Origin: JAJPHW01 sp963799065
GTDB taxonomy: Bacteria > Acidobacteriota > Terriglobia > Terriglobales > Acidobacteriaceae
Assembly: GCA_963799065.1 (NCBI GenBank)
Contig: CAWCVJ010000001.1
Coordinates: forward strand, 2,666,001-2,730,000
Length of the DNA: 64,000 nucleotides
Direction: 5' to 3'
The translations under genes were made by a program, and so were the position numbers. This document shows positions 44,146-53,889 of the stretch, one piece after another; position 1 is the first letter of the stretch; each line of letters opens with the position of its first letter. The notes beneath the pieces are model-generated. The model worked only from the letters and a program-made list of their open reading frames with translations, made no database searches and was not told the DNA's origin.

Positions 44146-45192
44146 GTGATCATCCAGGAAAACGTCGCGCTCGGGCCGTTTACCACTATGCAGGTGGGGG
44201 GACTGGGCCGCTATTTTGCCGAAGCCCAAAGCGAAGAAGAGGTGGTGCAAGCGCTCGATCTCGCGCGCTCCAAAGCCTTGCCCTTCTTTGTTCTTGGCGG
44301 CGGCAGTAACTTGGTGATCGCCGACGCGGGATGGCCCGGGCTTGTGCTCAAGATTGCAATCGCGGGAATCAGCCATTCGTCCAGAGCCGGGGCCGTAAGC
44401 TTCGAAGCGGGCGCGGGCGAAGAATGGGACCGATTTGTCTTACACGCGGTGAGGAACGGCTGCGCTGGAGTGGAGTGCCTGAGCGGGATTCCCGGCAGCG
44501 TCGGCGGCACACCGGTCCAAAACGTGGGCGCATACGGGCAGGAGGTCTCGCAAACCATCGACTCGGTGCGCGCCGTGGACCGGGATAATGGCAAAGTGCG
44601 CGAGTTCTCGAACGCCGAGTGCGAATTCGACTACCGCGGCAGCCGCTTCAACGGCCGGGATCGGGATCGTTATGTTGTGGTGCGAGTCAAATTCGCGTTG
44701 CGCGAGAACGGAGCTGCAAGAATCGAATACGCGGATTTGCAGCGCTACTTTTCTGGAAGAACGAAGGCTCCAACACTGGCGGAGACCAGGGAAGCAGTGC
44801 GCCAGATCAGGGCCCGTAAGGGCATGCTGTTGACCCCCGGGGACTCCGATTGCCGCAGTGCGGGATCGTTTTTCAAGAATCCAGTGCTGAGCGATGCCGA
44901 TTACGACCAACTGGCGGAGCGCGCCAAAGCACGAGGCCTGGAGATTCCGAGTTATCCGGGTCTGGCCGCACAACGCAAAATCTCGGCCGCCTGGCTGGTG
45001 GAGCATTCGGGATTCAGCAAGGGGTACCAACAGGGCAATGCAGGGATATCCAGCAAGCATGCCCTGGCGATCGTGAATCTCGGTGGAGCTTCGGCGGGCG
45101 AAATCGTGGCCTTGAAAGATGAAATTCAGCAGCGGGTCGAAGAGTTGTGGGGAGTGCGATTGCAACCTGAACCGGTGCTGGTTGGCTTTTGA
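44146..45192 (+). CDS. murB: UDP-N-acetylenolpyruvoylglucosamine reductase
   Basis: 348 residues starting at GTG. The FAD-binding domain has LGGGSNLVIAD and SGIPGSVGGTPVQNVGAYGQ, the catalytic Ser lies in RSAGSFFKNP and the C-terminal Glu in LQPEPVLVG. It reduces enolpyruvyl-UDP-GlcNAc to UDP-MurNAc in peptidoglycan synthesis. The loops fit a type I (E. coli-like) MurB. No other mur gene is adjacent. Confidence 0.95.
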   Translation: MIIQENVALGPFTTMQVGGLGRYFAEAQSEEEVVQALDLARSKALPFFVLGGGSNLVIADAGWPGLVLKIAIAGISHSSRAGAVSFEAGAGEEWDRFVLHAVRNGCAGVECLSGIPGSVGGTPVQNVGAYGQEVSQTIDSVRAVDRDNGKVREFSNAECEFDYRGSRFNGRDRDRYVVVRVKFALRENGAARIEYADLQRYFSGRTKAPTLAETREAVRQIRARKGMLLTPGDSDCRSAGSFFKNPVLSDADYDQLAERAKARGLEIPSYPGLAAQRKISAAWLVEHSGFSKGYQQGNAGISSKHALAIVNLGGASAGEIVALKDEIQQRVEELWGVRLQPEPVLVGF

Positions 45193-45295
45193 ACCAGGCG
45201 GCAAGAATCTACAGACGGCTCACGCCCCAGACTGCACCCGATCTTCAACCTCGCGAGGTGGGTAAAACAATCCAGCGCCGGCGGAGCCGCCTGTA

Positions 45296-45987
45296 TTATT
45301 CATCGGCAAGCTGAGCGGCCTGCTTGAAAACGCTGAGGAACATAGGTCGCGTCAGCTTGCCCGTCTGCGTGTTTTGGTTTGAGGGATGGTAGGACGCCAG
45401 CAGCGTCCTGCCGTCGGGCATTGCGTACGTCTGGCCGTGTTGAAAGATATATCCTTTTTTGCTGCCGATCTGATTCCGCCGAACCAGAAAATTTAAATAC
45501 GCTTCGAAGGCAATCCGGCCCAGCGCAACTACGACCCTCAGGTTTTTCAAGCCATCGAGTTCCCGCTCCAGGAAGGGTGCGCAGTTGGCCAGTTCTTGCG
45601 CAAGGGCTTGTTGTCCGGCGGAGCGCAGCGGGCTGCGGCGGTGATGTAAAGGTCGATGAGCGTGAGTCCATCCTCGCGAGCGGTCGCGGTAGGCCGGCTG
45701 GCAAAGCCGGTTTCAAAAAGTACGGGATACATGAACTTGCCGGAAGCATCGCCGGTAAAGGGGCGTCCGGTGCGGTTGGAGCCATGAGCGCCCGGAGCCA
45801 ATCCCAACACTAAGACGCGTGCGTGAGGATCGCCGAAGCCGGGAACGGGTTTTCCCCAATACGGACAATCGCGGTAAGCGCGACGTTTTTCGCGGGCGAT
45901 CCGCTCCCGATATTCGACCAGCCGAGGGCAGCGCGTACAGGCGACGACTTCCCCGGTCAACCGCGAAAGCCAGACTGGCTGAGCCAT
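45296..45987 (-). pseudogene. Frameshifted family 5 uracil-DNA glycosylase (UdgB)
   Basis: Two overlapping minus frames together encode one UdgB. The first (to 45547) has CTRCPRL, GLAPGAHGSNRTGRPFTGD (motif I) and CAPPDNKPL. The second (45550 to 45296) has KNLRVVVALGRIAFE and the SYHPSNQNTQTG motif. The frames join if one C is added in the run after KPL near 45600, giving the QELANC and FLEREL stretch that bridges them. UdgB removes uracil and other deaminated bases and holds a 4Fe-4S cluster. A true deletion, a sequencing error or a slippery site are all possible. Confidence 0.75.
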
Positions 45988-46246
45988 TTCAAGGTCAATC
46001 GTAGACCAATCATGCGGCACTTGCGCAAATCTTTGCTCACAATGCACATCCCATTACCGCCATGCACCTTCTATTAACAGACTTTAATCCAACCTTTCGG
46101 CCGCTTGGGGTATCGTAGTTAAACGCTATTAGTTTAGTAGGGTTTCTAGCAGATGCACCCTCACTATTGATCGAACAACCACTCGCCGGGTGAATTGCCG
46201 GCGCGTTCTCTGGCCAGAGACGAGTTGAATGGGGACATATATTTCC

Positions 46247-47191
46247 ATGAAGTTTTTCTTCTGTAGTGTCGTTGCGTCGCTTTTCCTTAGCGTCGCCAGC
46301 CTTGGCCAAATTGTAGTGCACGGGATTTCGGAGAATGCCGACGAAGGCACAACCAGCATTTCCATCCCAACTTCGGGCGCGCAGCAGGGCGACGCCGTTA
46401 TCGTTCTGAGTGGAAACACCAGCAACAACTGTTCGGTGACCGGAGCCTCCTGGTCGGCCGGAAGGGTCACGCTCGATTTAAGCGTTTGCTCGGGCTCTCC
46501 GACAAGCGGCACGATCGGCGTGATCGATATGCTTCCAACCGCCTACAACGGCGTCTACCAGGTGGTCGGCGGCACCCCGGGAAGCACAGTCGAATATGCC
46601 CTGGCTAGCAATCCGGGCACCTTTATCTCGGGCGGCCAGATTGAGCCCGATGTGTCAAAAGTGACCGACGACTCCGGCAACATTTACCATGAAGTGCCCG
46701 GCTCATTCAGCGGCATCGTGTCTATCTGGTACGCCACCAACATTGCACTCCATGTTGGCGGAACCCAACCCACGGTGACCGCGAAAGTGCCTTCGTGGAT
46801 GCCCAATGCAACCATCATCGGCACCATCGCAGTGGCCGGCATTAGGACCAACAACACCATCGATCAGGTGGCGACCAAGTTCGTCTATAACAAGTCAACC
46901 GTGGTCACGCCCACCATTAATGGCAATTACACTTCTGAGTTTTACGTTGCCTTCTCCGGAATCTATAACGAAACCGGAAACGCCACGGAGGCGGAGTGCG
47001 GGACCACCTTCACCAATTTCAATACGGGAAACAACGACAGCGTCGGTGGATTCCCAGCCGGCTACTATACCGGGAAAGTGATCGGACAGTATTGCGCCGG
47101 ATTGTTGCAGAATGCTCCGGGAAATGCCTGGCCGGTCATCGTTTCATTTATTGGCAAGGGCGCCGCTCAAGGATCGCTCTCCGGACAATAA
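46247..47191 (+). CDS. Secreted protein of unknown function
   Basis: About 314 residues from the ATG at 46247; an in-frame ATG at 46229 adds six residues before the signal. The signal peptide (MKFFFCSVVASLFLSVASLG) is followed by a Gly/Ser/Thr/Asn-rich beta-type chain with several Cys (about 64, 83, 263 and 290). No known domain was recognised. Likely an exported, disulfide-bonded protein. Confidence 0.65.
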   Translation: MKFFFCSVVASLFLSVASLGQIVVHGISENADEGTTSISIPTSGAQQGDAVIVLSGNTSNNCSVTGASWSAGRVTLDLSVCSGSPTSGTIGVIDMLPTAYNGVYQVVGGTPGSTVEYALASNPGTFISGGQIEPDVSKVTDDSGNIYHEVPGSFSGIVSIWYATNIALHVGGTQPTVTAKVPSWMPNATIIGTIAVAGIRTNNTIDQVATKFVYNKSTVVTPTINGNYTSEFYVAFSGIYNETGNATEAECGTTFTNFNTGNNDSVGGFPAGYYTGKVIGQYCAGLLQNAPGNAWPVIVSFIGKGAAQGSLSGQ

Positions 47192-47418
47192 CTTCACCCC
47201 GACAGGGGCGTGGTCGCCGACGACGACGGCCGCGCCCCTTCTCTATCTTTTGACTGTTTTCTTCCGGTTCCACAAGGCTCCCATCCTTTTCGCTATTGGG
47301 AAAATGGCTTGCCGACTTTACCCTCCAAGGTTACTTTCGTGCCGTTGGTTCGAAGACTTGTTCCCAGTTAGAGTGAAACCGTCCCCGAACCAGGGGCCTA
47401 AATCTTGCGAGGGTACGG

Positions 47419-47826
47419 ATGATGAGCGCAGGAGTTCCAAAATTGCAGGAAGTAGACGGCGTTGCGGAGATGACTCCCGAACGCATTCGCATGGACGAAT
47501 TGTCCGTGAAGGAGCTGGATCAATTGCCCTTTGGCGCGATTCAGCTGGACACCGAGGGTAAGATCATGCAGTTCAACAGCTATGAATCCCAGCTGTCGGG
47601 AGTGCAAAGGGACAAGGCACTGGGCAAGAATTTTTTTCGCGAGGTGGCGCCCTGTACCAACGTCCAGGGGTTCTTCGGACGCTTCCGCGAAGGCGTCGCC
47701 AGGAAAAGCCTGCACGAAAAATTCCGCTACCATTTCGCGTTCAAGCAGAACCCGCGGGATGTTACGGTCACTCTTTTCTACAGCCAGCCGACCAACAGCG
47801 TCTGGGTCTTCGTGCGCCCGGCGTAA
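47419..47826 (+). CDS. pyp: Second photoactive yellow protein homologue (Tyr42 is Phe)
   Basis: 135 residues. It aligns without gaps to PYP and to the copy at 33171-33599. Cys79 matches the chromophore Cys69 (EVAPCTN) and Glu56 matches Glu46, but Tyr42 is Phe52 (MQFN). The C-terminal half (SLHEKFRYHFAFKQ, then RDVTVTL) is nearly the same as in the first copy, so the two are recent paralogues that differ in the chromophore pocket. A promoter unit separate from tig is likely, as about 120 bases lie between them. Confidence 0.85.
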   Translation: MMSAGVPKLQEVDGVAEMTPERIRMDELSVKELDQLPFGAIQLDTEGKIMQFNSYESQLSGVQRDKALGKNFFREVAPCTNVQGFFGRFREGVARKSLHEKFRYHFAFKQNPRDVTVTLFYSQPTNSVWVFVRPA

Positions 47827-47946
47827 ACGGGTAAAGGCACGTCGTGGTCGGTTGGCGCCGCGACTGACCACGCTTTCCCGATTCGGGAGTCACCCGTTAC
47901 TCCTGCCTCGTTTGACGCTGCTCGCGCATCTCTTTACACTTTTATA

Positions 47947-49338
47947 GTGAGCCCTACTGAAGTAGCCAGCAACGTTGCCACCAGTACTAAACGCGAGATT
48001 GAGGTCGAGATTCCCGCCGACGCGGTGTCCCGCGAAACTGAAACCATTATTGAGAAGTACCGCAAACTAGCTCGCATCCCCGGCTTCCGTCAGGGACATG
48101 CTCCAGCGTCCGTCATTCGCCAGCGCTTTTCGGAGGACTTGAAGAGCGATGTGGTCGAGGCCCTTGTCCCTAAATATTTCCGCCAGGAAACCGACAAACT
48201 CGGCCTGTTGCCGATTTCGCAGCCCCGCGTCACCGATCTGCATGTTCACGCCGGCGAGCCGCTGCGGTTCAAGGCCAGCTTCGAGGTCATGCCAACCATC
48301 CGGCTGGAGAACTACAAAGACCTGCATGTCGAGAAGCCCGATGTTTCCGTGTCGGATGAAGAAGTGCAAAAAGCACTCGAAGATCTGCGCCAGCGGCAGG
48401 CGACTTTCACCACGATTGAGGGCCGAACCCTGGCCGATGGCGATTATGCTCAGGTTGCGCTCGATGGACGCCCCCAGACGGCGGTAAAAGATGCCATAGC
48501 CGGTAGCTCCACCGAGGGCATCGAAGCTGTAACAGAGGGCGGGGGTGTCGAGCCAGATTCCGAGGTTGATCAAGAAGCCGCCGGCCAACCGGTTCACATG
48601 GATGACGTGCTGGTCGAAATCTCCGGCAAGAACACCATGCCGGAGTTCACCGAAAATCTACGTGGGGCGACCACGGGCGATGAGCGCACTTTCGACGTGG
48701 TTTATCCCCCGGACACGCAAGATCAGCGCTTAGCAGGCAAGACGTTCACCTACACCGTGAAGGTGTTAGGGCTGAAGCAGAAGCATCTGCCGGAGTTGAA
48801 CGATGAGTTCGCCAAAGAATTGGGCGAGTTCGCCAACCTCGATGAAGTGCGCCAGCGCATTCGCGAAGGCATGGAGTCCGAACGCAAGCACGAGGTCGAG
48901 CACAAGGGCAAAGACGAGTTGATGGCGGAATTGGTCAAGCGCAACGACTTCGAAGTTCCCGATGCACTGGTGGAGAACCAGATCGACGTCCGGTTGGAGC
49001 GCGGCCTGCGCGCGTTGCAAGCGCAGGGCATGCGTCCCGAAGACATGAAGAAGATGGATTTCGCCCGGCTGCGGGCGGGCCAGCGCCAGCAGGCGGTGCA
49101 GGAAGTGAAGGCTTCCCTGCTGCTGGACCGCATCGCTGAGGAGGAAAAAATCGAAGTCGCCGACGCGGAAATCGATCGCGAAATCGAAGCGCTCGCAACC
49201 CAGTCGAAGCAGACCGTGGAAGCGATTCGTGCGCGTTTGACACGCGATGGAGCGCTGGATAGAATCCGAAGCAGAATCCGCAACGAGAAGACCCTCGATT
49301 TCTTGTACCGTCAATCCGACGCGCGGCAATCCGCATAG
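47947..49338 (+). CDS. tig: Trigger factor
   Basis: 463 residues from GTG. The ribosome-binding N-domain contains the signature GFRQGHAPASVIRQRF, an FKBP-like peptidyl-prolyl isomerase domain follows (about 165-285), and the helical C-domain ends near 455. The PPIase region carries an acidic insert at about 180-215. Trigger factor binds ribosomes at L23 and chaperones new chains. It heads the tig-clpP-clpX-lon order, a common protein quality-control cluster. Confidence 0.95.
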   Translation: MSPTEVASNVATSTKREIEVEIPADAVSRETETIIEKYRKLARIPGFRQGHAPASVIRQRFSEDLKSDVVEALVPKYFRQETDKLGLLPISQPRVTDLHVHAGEPLRFKASFEVMPTIRLENYKDLHVEKPDVSVSDEEVQKALEDLRQRQATFTTIEGRTLADGDYAQVALDGRPQTAVKDAIAGSSTEGIEAVTEGGGVEPDSEVDQEAAGQPVHMDDVLVEISGKNTMPEFTENLRGATTGDERTFDVVYPPDTQDQRLAGKTFTYTVKVLGLKQKHLPELNDEFAKELGEFANLDEVRQRIREGMESERKHEVEHKGKDELMAELVKRNDFEVPDALVENQIDVRLERGLRALQAQGMRPEDMKKMDFARLRAGQRQQAVQEVKASLLLDRIAEEEKIEVADAEIDREIEALATQSKQTVEAIRARLTRDGALDRIRSRIRNEKTLDFLYRQSDARQSA

Positions 49339-49440
49339 CGGCGCTTCCCCAATTCTCCCCAACGCTGCCCTTTTTTGAGGCAGGCAAGAGCACAGAGCAA
49401 AAAGATAGACGCACGACGACGAACGAAAGAGGACGAAACG

Positions 49441-50034
49441 ATGCTGGTACCCATGGTGATCGAGCAGACCGGACGAGGCGAACGCGCCTACGATATTTAC
49501 TCCCGTCTGCTGCGCGACAATATTATCTTTATAGGCACTCCAATCGATGACGGAATTGCTAATCTGGTTATCGCCCAGATGCTCTTCCTGGCGCAGGAAG
49601 ATCCGGAAAAAGATATTCAGCTCTACATCAATTCTCCCGGCGGTTCCATCACCGCTGGCATGGCGATTTACGACACCATGCAATATGTAAAGAACGACGT
49701 CATGACCATTTGTATTGGTCAAGCCGCCAGCATGGCCGCTCTCTTGCTCACAGCAGGAGAGAACAAGAAGCGGCTGGCGCTGCCCAATTCGAGAATCCTC
49801 ATTCATCAGCCTTCCATGGGCGGATTATCCGGTCAGGCCACCGACATCGACATTCACGCCCGTGAGATTCTGCGCATGCGCGAGATTACCAATGAGTTAA
49901 TGGCCAAGCACACCGGCCAAAAGCTGGAAAAAGTCGAGAAAGACGTGGAGCGCGACTTCATCATGAACGCGCAGCAGGCCAAAGAGTATGGAATCATCGA
50001 CGATATCATCTATAAGACCCGAGTAAAGGTATGA
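49441..50034 (+). CDS. clpP: ATP-dependent Clp protease proteolytic subunit
   Basis: 197 residues from the ATG at 49441; the longer frame to 49375 is not supported. Catalytic residues are Ser97 (GQAASMAA), His122 (LIHQPSMGG) and Asp172 (VERDF), the same positions as in Bacillus. ClpP forms a tetradecameric barrel fed by ClpX. It starts about 100 bases after tig. Confidence 0.97.
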   Translation: MLVPMVIEQTGRGERAYDIYSRLLRDNIIFIGTPIDDGIANLVIAQMLFLAQEDPEKDIQLYINSPGGSITAGMAIYDTMQYVKNDVMTICIGQAASMAALLLTAGENKKRLALPNSRILIHQPSMGGLSGQATDIDIHAREILRMREITNELMAKHTGQKLEKVEKDVERDFIMNAQQAKEYGIIDDIIYKTRVKV

Positions 50035-50110
50035 TCGGCATTCAGCCGATAGAGGTGGCAGGGCTTGAAAGTAAGACCGCTGCTTTGGACGAAGCGAGGA
50101 GTTGACCGAA

Positions 50111-51391
50111 GTGAAAAACCGAACCGGCACGGAAGAACTTTTGCGCTGCTCATTCTGCCATAAGTCACAGGACGCAGTCGCGAAACTTATCTCGTCTCCC
50201 AGCGATTATCCCAGGGCCTATATCTGCGACGAGTGCGTCGCCGTGTGCAATTCCATCCTCGAGGATGACCGCGCTTCCACGCCGGCGGCGAGTACGCCCA
50301 ACACCCTGCCCAAGCCGCAAGAAGTTAAAGTTTTCCTGGACGAGTACGTGATCGGTCAAGAACAGACCAAGAAGAAACTGGCCGTCGCCGTTTACAACCA
50401 CTACAAACGCATTTACATGAATCGGCAGAAGGCGGGCGACGGCGTCGAGCTTTCGAAAAGCAACATCATGCTGATCGGTCCCACCGGAACCGGCAAGACG
50501 CTGCTGGCACAGACTTTGGCCCGCATGTTGGACGTGCCTTTTGCCATCGTCGACGCGACGACTCTGACCGAAGCGGGCTATGTCGGAGAGGACGTAGAGA
50601 ACATCATCTTGAAACTGCTACAGGCTGCCGATGGCGACGTAGGTCGGGCCCAGACGGGCATCATTTACATCGACGAAGTCGATAAGATCGGACGCAAGGA
50701 CGAGAATCCTTCGATCACCCGCGATGTCTCCGGCGAGGGCGTGCAGCAGGCGCTGCTGAAGATTCTCGAAGGCACGGTCGCCAACGTTCCGCCACAAGGT
50801 GGACGCAAGCATCCTCACCAGGAATTTACCCCAGTCGATACGACTAACATCCTCTTTATATGCGGCGGTGCGTTCGTCGGCTTGGACAAGATTGTCAGCC
50901 GCCGCTTGGGCAAGAAGGCTCTGGGATTCAAGGCGGGCGAAGAAGTCAGCGTCGAAGAAGACGCGGCCGCAACCAAGAAGCGCAATTTTGAGCTCATGAG
51001 CGATGTGCAACCCGAAGACCTGATCAAGTTCGGCCTGATTCCCGAATTTGTCGGACGCTTGCCCGTCGTCGGCACGTTGGAAGATCTGGACGAATCCACT
51101 CTCATTCAAATCCTCACGCGTCCCAAGAACGCCATCATCAAGCAATATCAGCGCTTATTCGAGTTCGAGAACGTGCGCTTGAAGTTCAGTGACGAGGCTC
51201 TGCGAGCGATCGCCCGCCAAGCCATGGCCCGAAAAGTGGGCGCCCGCGGCTTGCGCATGATTTTAGAGGAGTTAATGCTCGATCTGATGTATCATCTCCC
51301 CAGCCAGAAGAAGGTGAAGGAGTTCGAGGTCACGCGCGAAATGGTGGAGAAGCGGGCGGCTTCGCTCTCCATGATGGAAAAAGCGGGCTAA
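50111..51391 (+). CDS. clpX: Clp protease ATP-binding subunit ClpX
   Basis: 426 residues. I choose GTG 50111 because GAGGAG lies nine bases upstream, whereas the TTG at 50102 sits only one base from that site. It has an N-terminal zinc-binding domain (CSFCHK, then CDECVAVC), Walker A (GPTGTGKT), Walker B (IIYIDEVDK) and sensor motifs. ClpX unfolds tagged proteins and threads them into ClpP, encoded just upstream. Confidence 0.97.
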   Translation: MKNRTGTEELLRCSFCHKSQDAVAKLISSPSDYPRAYICDECVAVCNSILEDDRASTPAASTPNTLPKPQEVKVFLDEYVIGQEQTKKKLAVAVYNHYKRIYMNRQKAGDGVELSKSNIMLIGPTGTGKTLLAQTLARMLDVPFAIVDATTLTEAGYVGEDVENIILKLLQAADGDVGRAQTGIIYIDEVDKIGRKDENPSITRDVSGEGVQQALLKILEGTVANVPPQGGRKHPHQEFTPVDTTNILFICGGAFVGLDKIVSRRLGKKALGFKAGEEVSVEEDAAATKKRNFELMSDVQPEDLIKFGLIPEFVGRLPVVGTLEDLDESTLIQILTRPKNAIIKQYQRLFEFENVRLKFSDEALRAIARQAMARKVGARGLRMILEELMLDLMYHLPSQKKVKEFEVTREMVEKRAASLSMMEKAG

Positions 51392-51425
51392 CGGGATACA
51401 GACTGGGCGCGAGGAGCAGGCTTAA

Positions 51426-53834
51426 TTGAGCACATCCAAAGAAAAATTCGAGACCAAGAAGTTCCCCATGATGCCGATTCGCGACGTGGTCATCTTCCCT
51501 CACATGATGACGCCGTTCGTCGTGGGACGCGAATCCAGCGTGCGCGCCCTCGAAGAAGCGCTGACCGCCGACAAGAAAATCTTCCTCGCCACCCAACATG
51601 ACGCCAGCGTCGATGAACCTAAAGCCAACGAAATCTATCAGGTCGGCACCGTCGCCAACATCGTGCAGAGCCTCAAGCTGCCCGACGGCAACGTAAAAGT
51701 TCTGGTCGAAGGCATCGAGCGCGGCAAGATTCTGCAAGTGGTCGAGACCGAAGGCTTCATGCAGGCCTCCGTCCGGCTGGCTCGGTACCCCACCGAACTG
51801 AACGCCCAAACCGAAGCCGCCACCACCCGCGTTACCGGACTCTTCGAGCAGTACGTCAAGCTCTGCCAATCGTTGAATTACGAGACGATGATCGCCGCCG
51901 TGCGCAACGAAGACCCGGCGAAGCTCACCGACACGATCGCGGCCAACCTTCAGCTTTCCATCGAAGAGAAGCAGGAACTACTCGAAATTTTCGATCCCTC
52001 AGAGCGCCTGAATCGCATCGGCGATGTGCTCGATGTAGAAATCGAAAAGCTCAACATGGATCGCACCATCCAGTCGCGCGTCAAGCGCCAGATGGAGCGC
52101 GCGCAAAAAGAGTACTACCTCAACGAAAAGATCAAGGCCATCCAAAAAGAATTGGGACGCGGCGAGAAGAGCGAATTCGACGAACTCAAGAAGAAGATTG
52201 AAGCCGCAGGCATGACCAAAGAAGTCAAAGACAAGGCCATGCAAGAGCTCAAGAAGCTCGAAGCCATGCCGCCGATGTCTGCCGAGTCGACGGTCTCGCG
52301 CAATTATCTCGACTGGCTGCTAGCGGTGCCGTGGAAGAAGCGCAGCAAAGAAATCCGCAATATCAGCCGCGCCGAAAAAATTCTCAACGAAGACCATTAC
52401 GGCCTGGAAAAGATCAAAGAACGCATCCTCGAGTTTCTCGCGGTGCGTCAGTTGGTGAAAAATCCCAAAGGATCCATTCTCTGCTTCGTTGGGCCTCCCG
52501 GCGTGGGCAAAACTTCTCTGGGTATGTCCATCGCAAAAGCGACGGGGAGAAAATTTGTTCGCATGTCATTGGGCGGAGTGCGCGATGAGGCCGAAATCCG
52601 TGGCCATCGTCGCACCTACATCGGCGCGCTGCCCGGCCAGATCATCCAGATGATGAAGAAGGCTGGCACGAAAAACCCCGTCTTCATGCTGGATGAAGTC
52701 GACAAAATGGCCATGGATTTCCGCGGCGATCCGTCTGCGGCGTTGCTCGAAGTTCTCGATCCCGAACAGAATTTCATGTTTCAGGATCACTACCTCGACG
52801 TCGAATACGACTTGTCGCAAGTCTTCTTTGTCGCGACGGCAAACGTAATGCACACCATCCCTCCCGCGCTGCAAGATCGCATGGAAGTCCTGAGGCTGCA
52901 CGGCTACACCGAAGACGAAAAAGTCGAAATCGCCAAGCAGTTCTTAGTCAAGAAACAGACCCTGGCGGCCGGTCTCACCAATAAAAACGTCGACTTCACC
53001 GACGAAGCCATCAAGACGCTGATTCGCTCCTACACGCGCGAAGCCGGAGTCCGCAATCTCGAGCGCGAAATCGGAAACGTTTGCCGCAAAGTGGCGCGCA
53101 AAGTTGTCAAAGAAGGCGCGGCCTATCACATAGCAATCACTGCCGAAAACATCAACGACTTCCTGGGCGTCATCAAATTCCGCGACACGCTGGCGCACGA
53201 AAAGAGCGAAGTAGGATTGGTCACCGGCCTCGCGTGGACAGAAGTCGGCGGCTCGATCCTCAGCACCGAAGCCACCGTAGTCGAAGGCAAGGGCAAGCTC
53301 ACACTCACCGGAAAACTCGGCGACGTGATGCAGGAGTCGGCGCAGGCAGCGATGTCTTACATTCGTTCACGCGCGCATCGGCTCGGGCTGCCGCGCGATT
53401 TCTACCGCAACATGGACATTCACGTCCACGTTCCCGAAGGTGCGATTCCGAAAGATGGTCCGTCGGCGGGAATCACCATCGCGACATCCCTCGCCAGCGC
53501 GCTGACCAAAATTCCGGTCCGGCGCGATCTCGCAATGACAGGGGAGATCACTCTCCGCGGCAAAGTTCTCGCCATCGGCGGCCTAAAGGAAAAACTTCTG
53601 GCGGCTCACCGCGCAGGATTGTTCGAAGCCATCCTGCCGCGCGACAACGAAAAAGACATCGCCGAATTGCCAGAAAATTTGCGCAGCGCCATGAAGCTGC
53701 ACTTCGTCGACACCATGGATCAGGTTCTGCTCATCGCCCTCGAAGGGCCGCTGCCCGACGTCACTCCGGTGGAAGGCGACAGCGCCGCGACCATGCCATT
53801 GACTCCGATCGATCCGCCCACAGCGCATCAGTAG
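51426..53834 (+). CDS. lon: ATP-dependent protease Lon
   Basis: 802 residues from TTG, with GGAGCAGG upstream. It has an N-terminal substrate-binding domain (PMMPIRDVVIFPHMM), an AAA+ domain with Walker A GPPGVGKTS, and a serine protease domain with the dyad Ser680 (PKDGPSAG) and Lys723 (GGLKEK). It removes damaged and regulatory proteins. It follows clpX by 34 bases, extending the quality-control cluster. Nothing suggests a heat-shock operator in the short gap. Confidence 0.97.
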   Translation: MSTSKEKFETKKFPMMPIRDVVIFPHMMTPFVVGRESSVRALEEALTADKKIFLATQHDASVDEPKANEIYQVGTVANIVQSLKLPDGNVKVLVEGIERGKILQVVETEGFMQASVRLARYPTELNAQTEAATTRVTGLFEQYVKLCQSLNYETMIAAVRNEDPAKLTDTIAANLQLSIEEKQELLEIFDPSERLNRIGDVLDVEIEKLNMDRTIQSRVKRQMERAQKEYYLNEKIKAIQKELGRGEKSEFDELKKKIEAAGMTKEVKDKAMQELKKLEAMPPMSAESTVSRNYLDWLLAVPWKKRSKEIRNISRAEKILNEDHYGLEKIKERILEFLAVRQLVKNPKGSILCFVGPPGVGKTSLGMSIAKATGRKFVRMSLGGVRDEAEIRGHRRTYIGALPGQIIQMMKKAGTKNPVFMLDEVDKMAMDFRGDPSAALLEVLDPEQNFMFQDHYLDVEYDLSQVFFVATANVMHTIPPALQDRMEVLRLHGYTEDEKVEIAKQFLVKKQTLAAGLTNKNVDFTDEAIKTLIRSYTREAGVRNLEREIGNVCRKVARKVVKEGAAYHIAITAENINDFLGVIKFRDTLAHEKSEVGLVTGLAWTEVGGSILSTEATVVEGKGKLTLTGKLGDVMQESAQAAMSYIRSRAHRLGLPRDFYRNMDIHVHVPEGAIPKDGPSAGITIATSLASALTKIPVRRDLAMTGEITLRGKVLAIGGLKEKLLAAHRAGLFEAILPRDNEKDIAELPENLRSAMKLHFVDTMDQVLLIALEGPLPDVTPVEGDSAATMPLTPIDPPTAHQ

Positions 53835-53889
53835 CCGGAACCGCTAGTCAGGTCGCACTCTTGTCGGATACACTCAAGACTTCCTGAAC

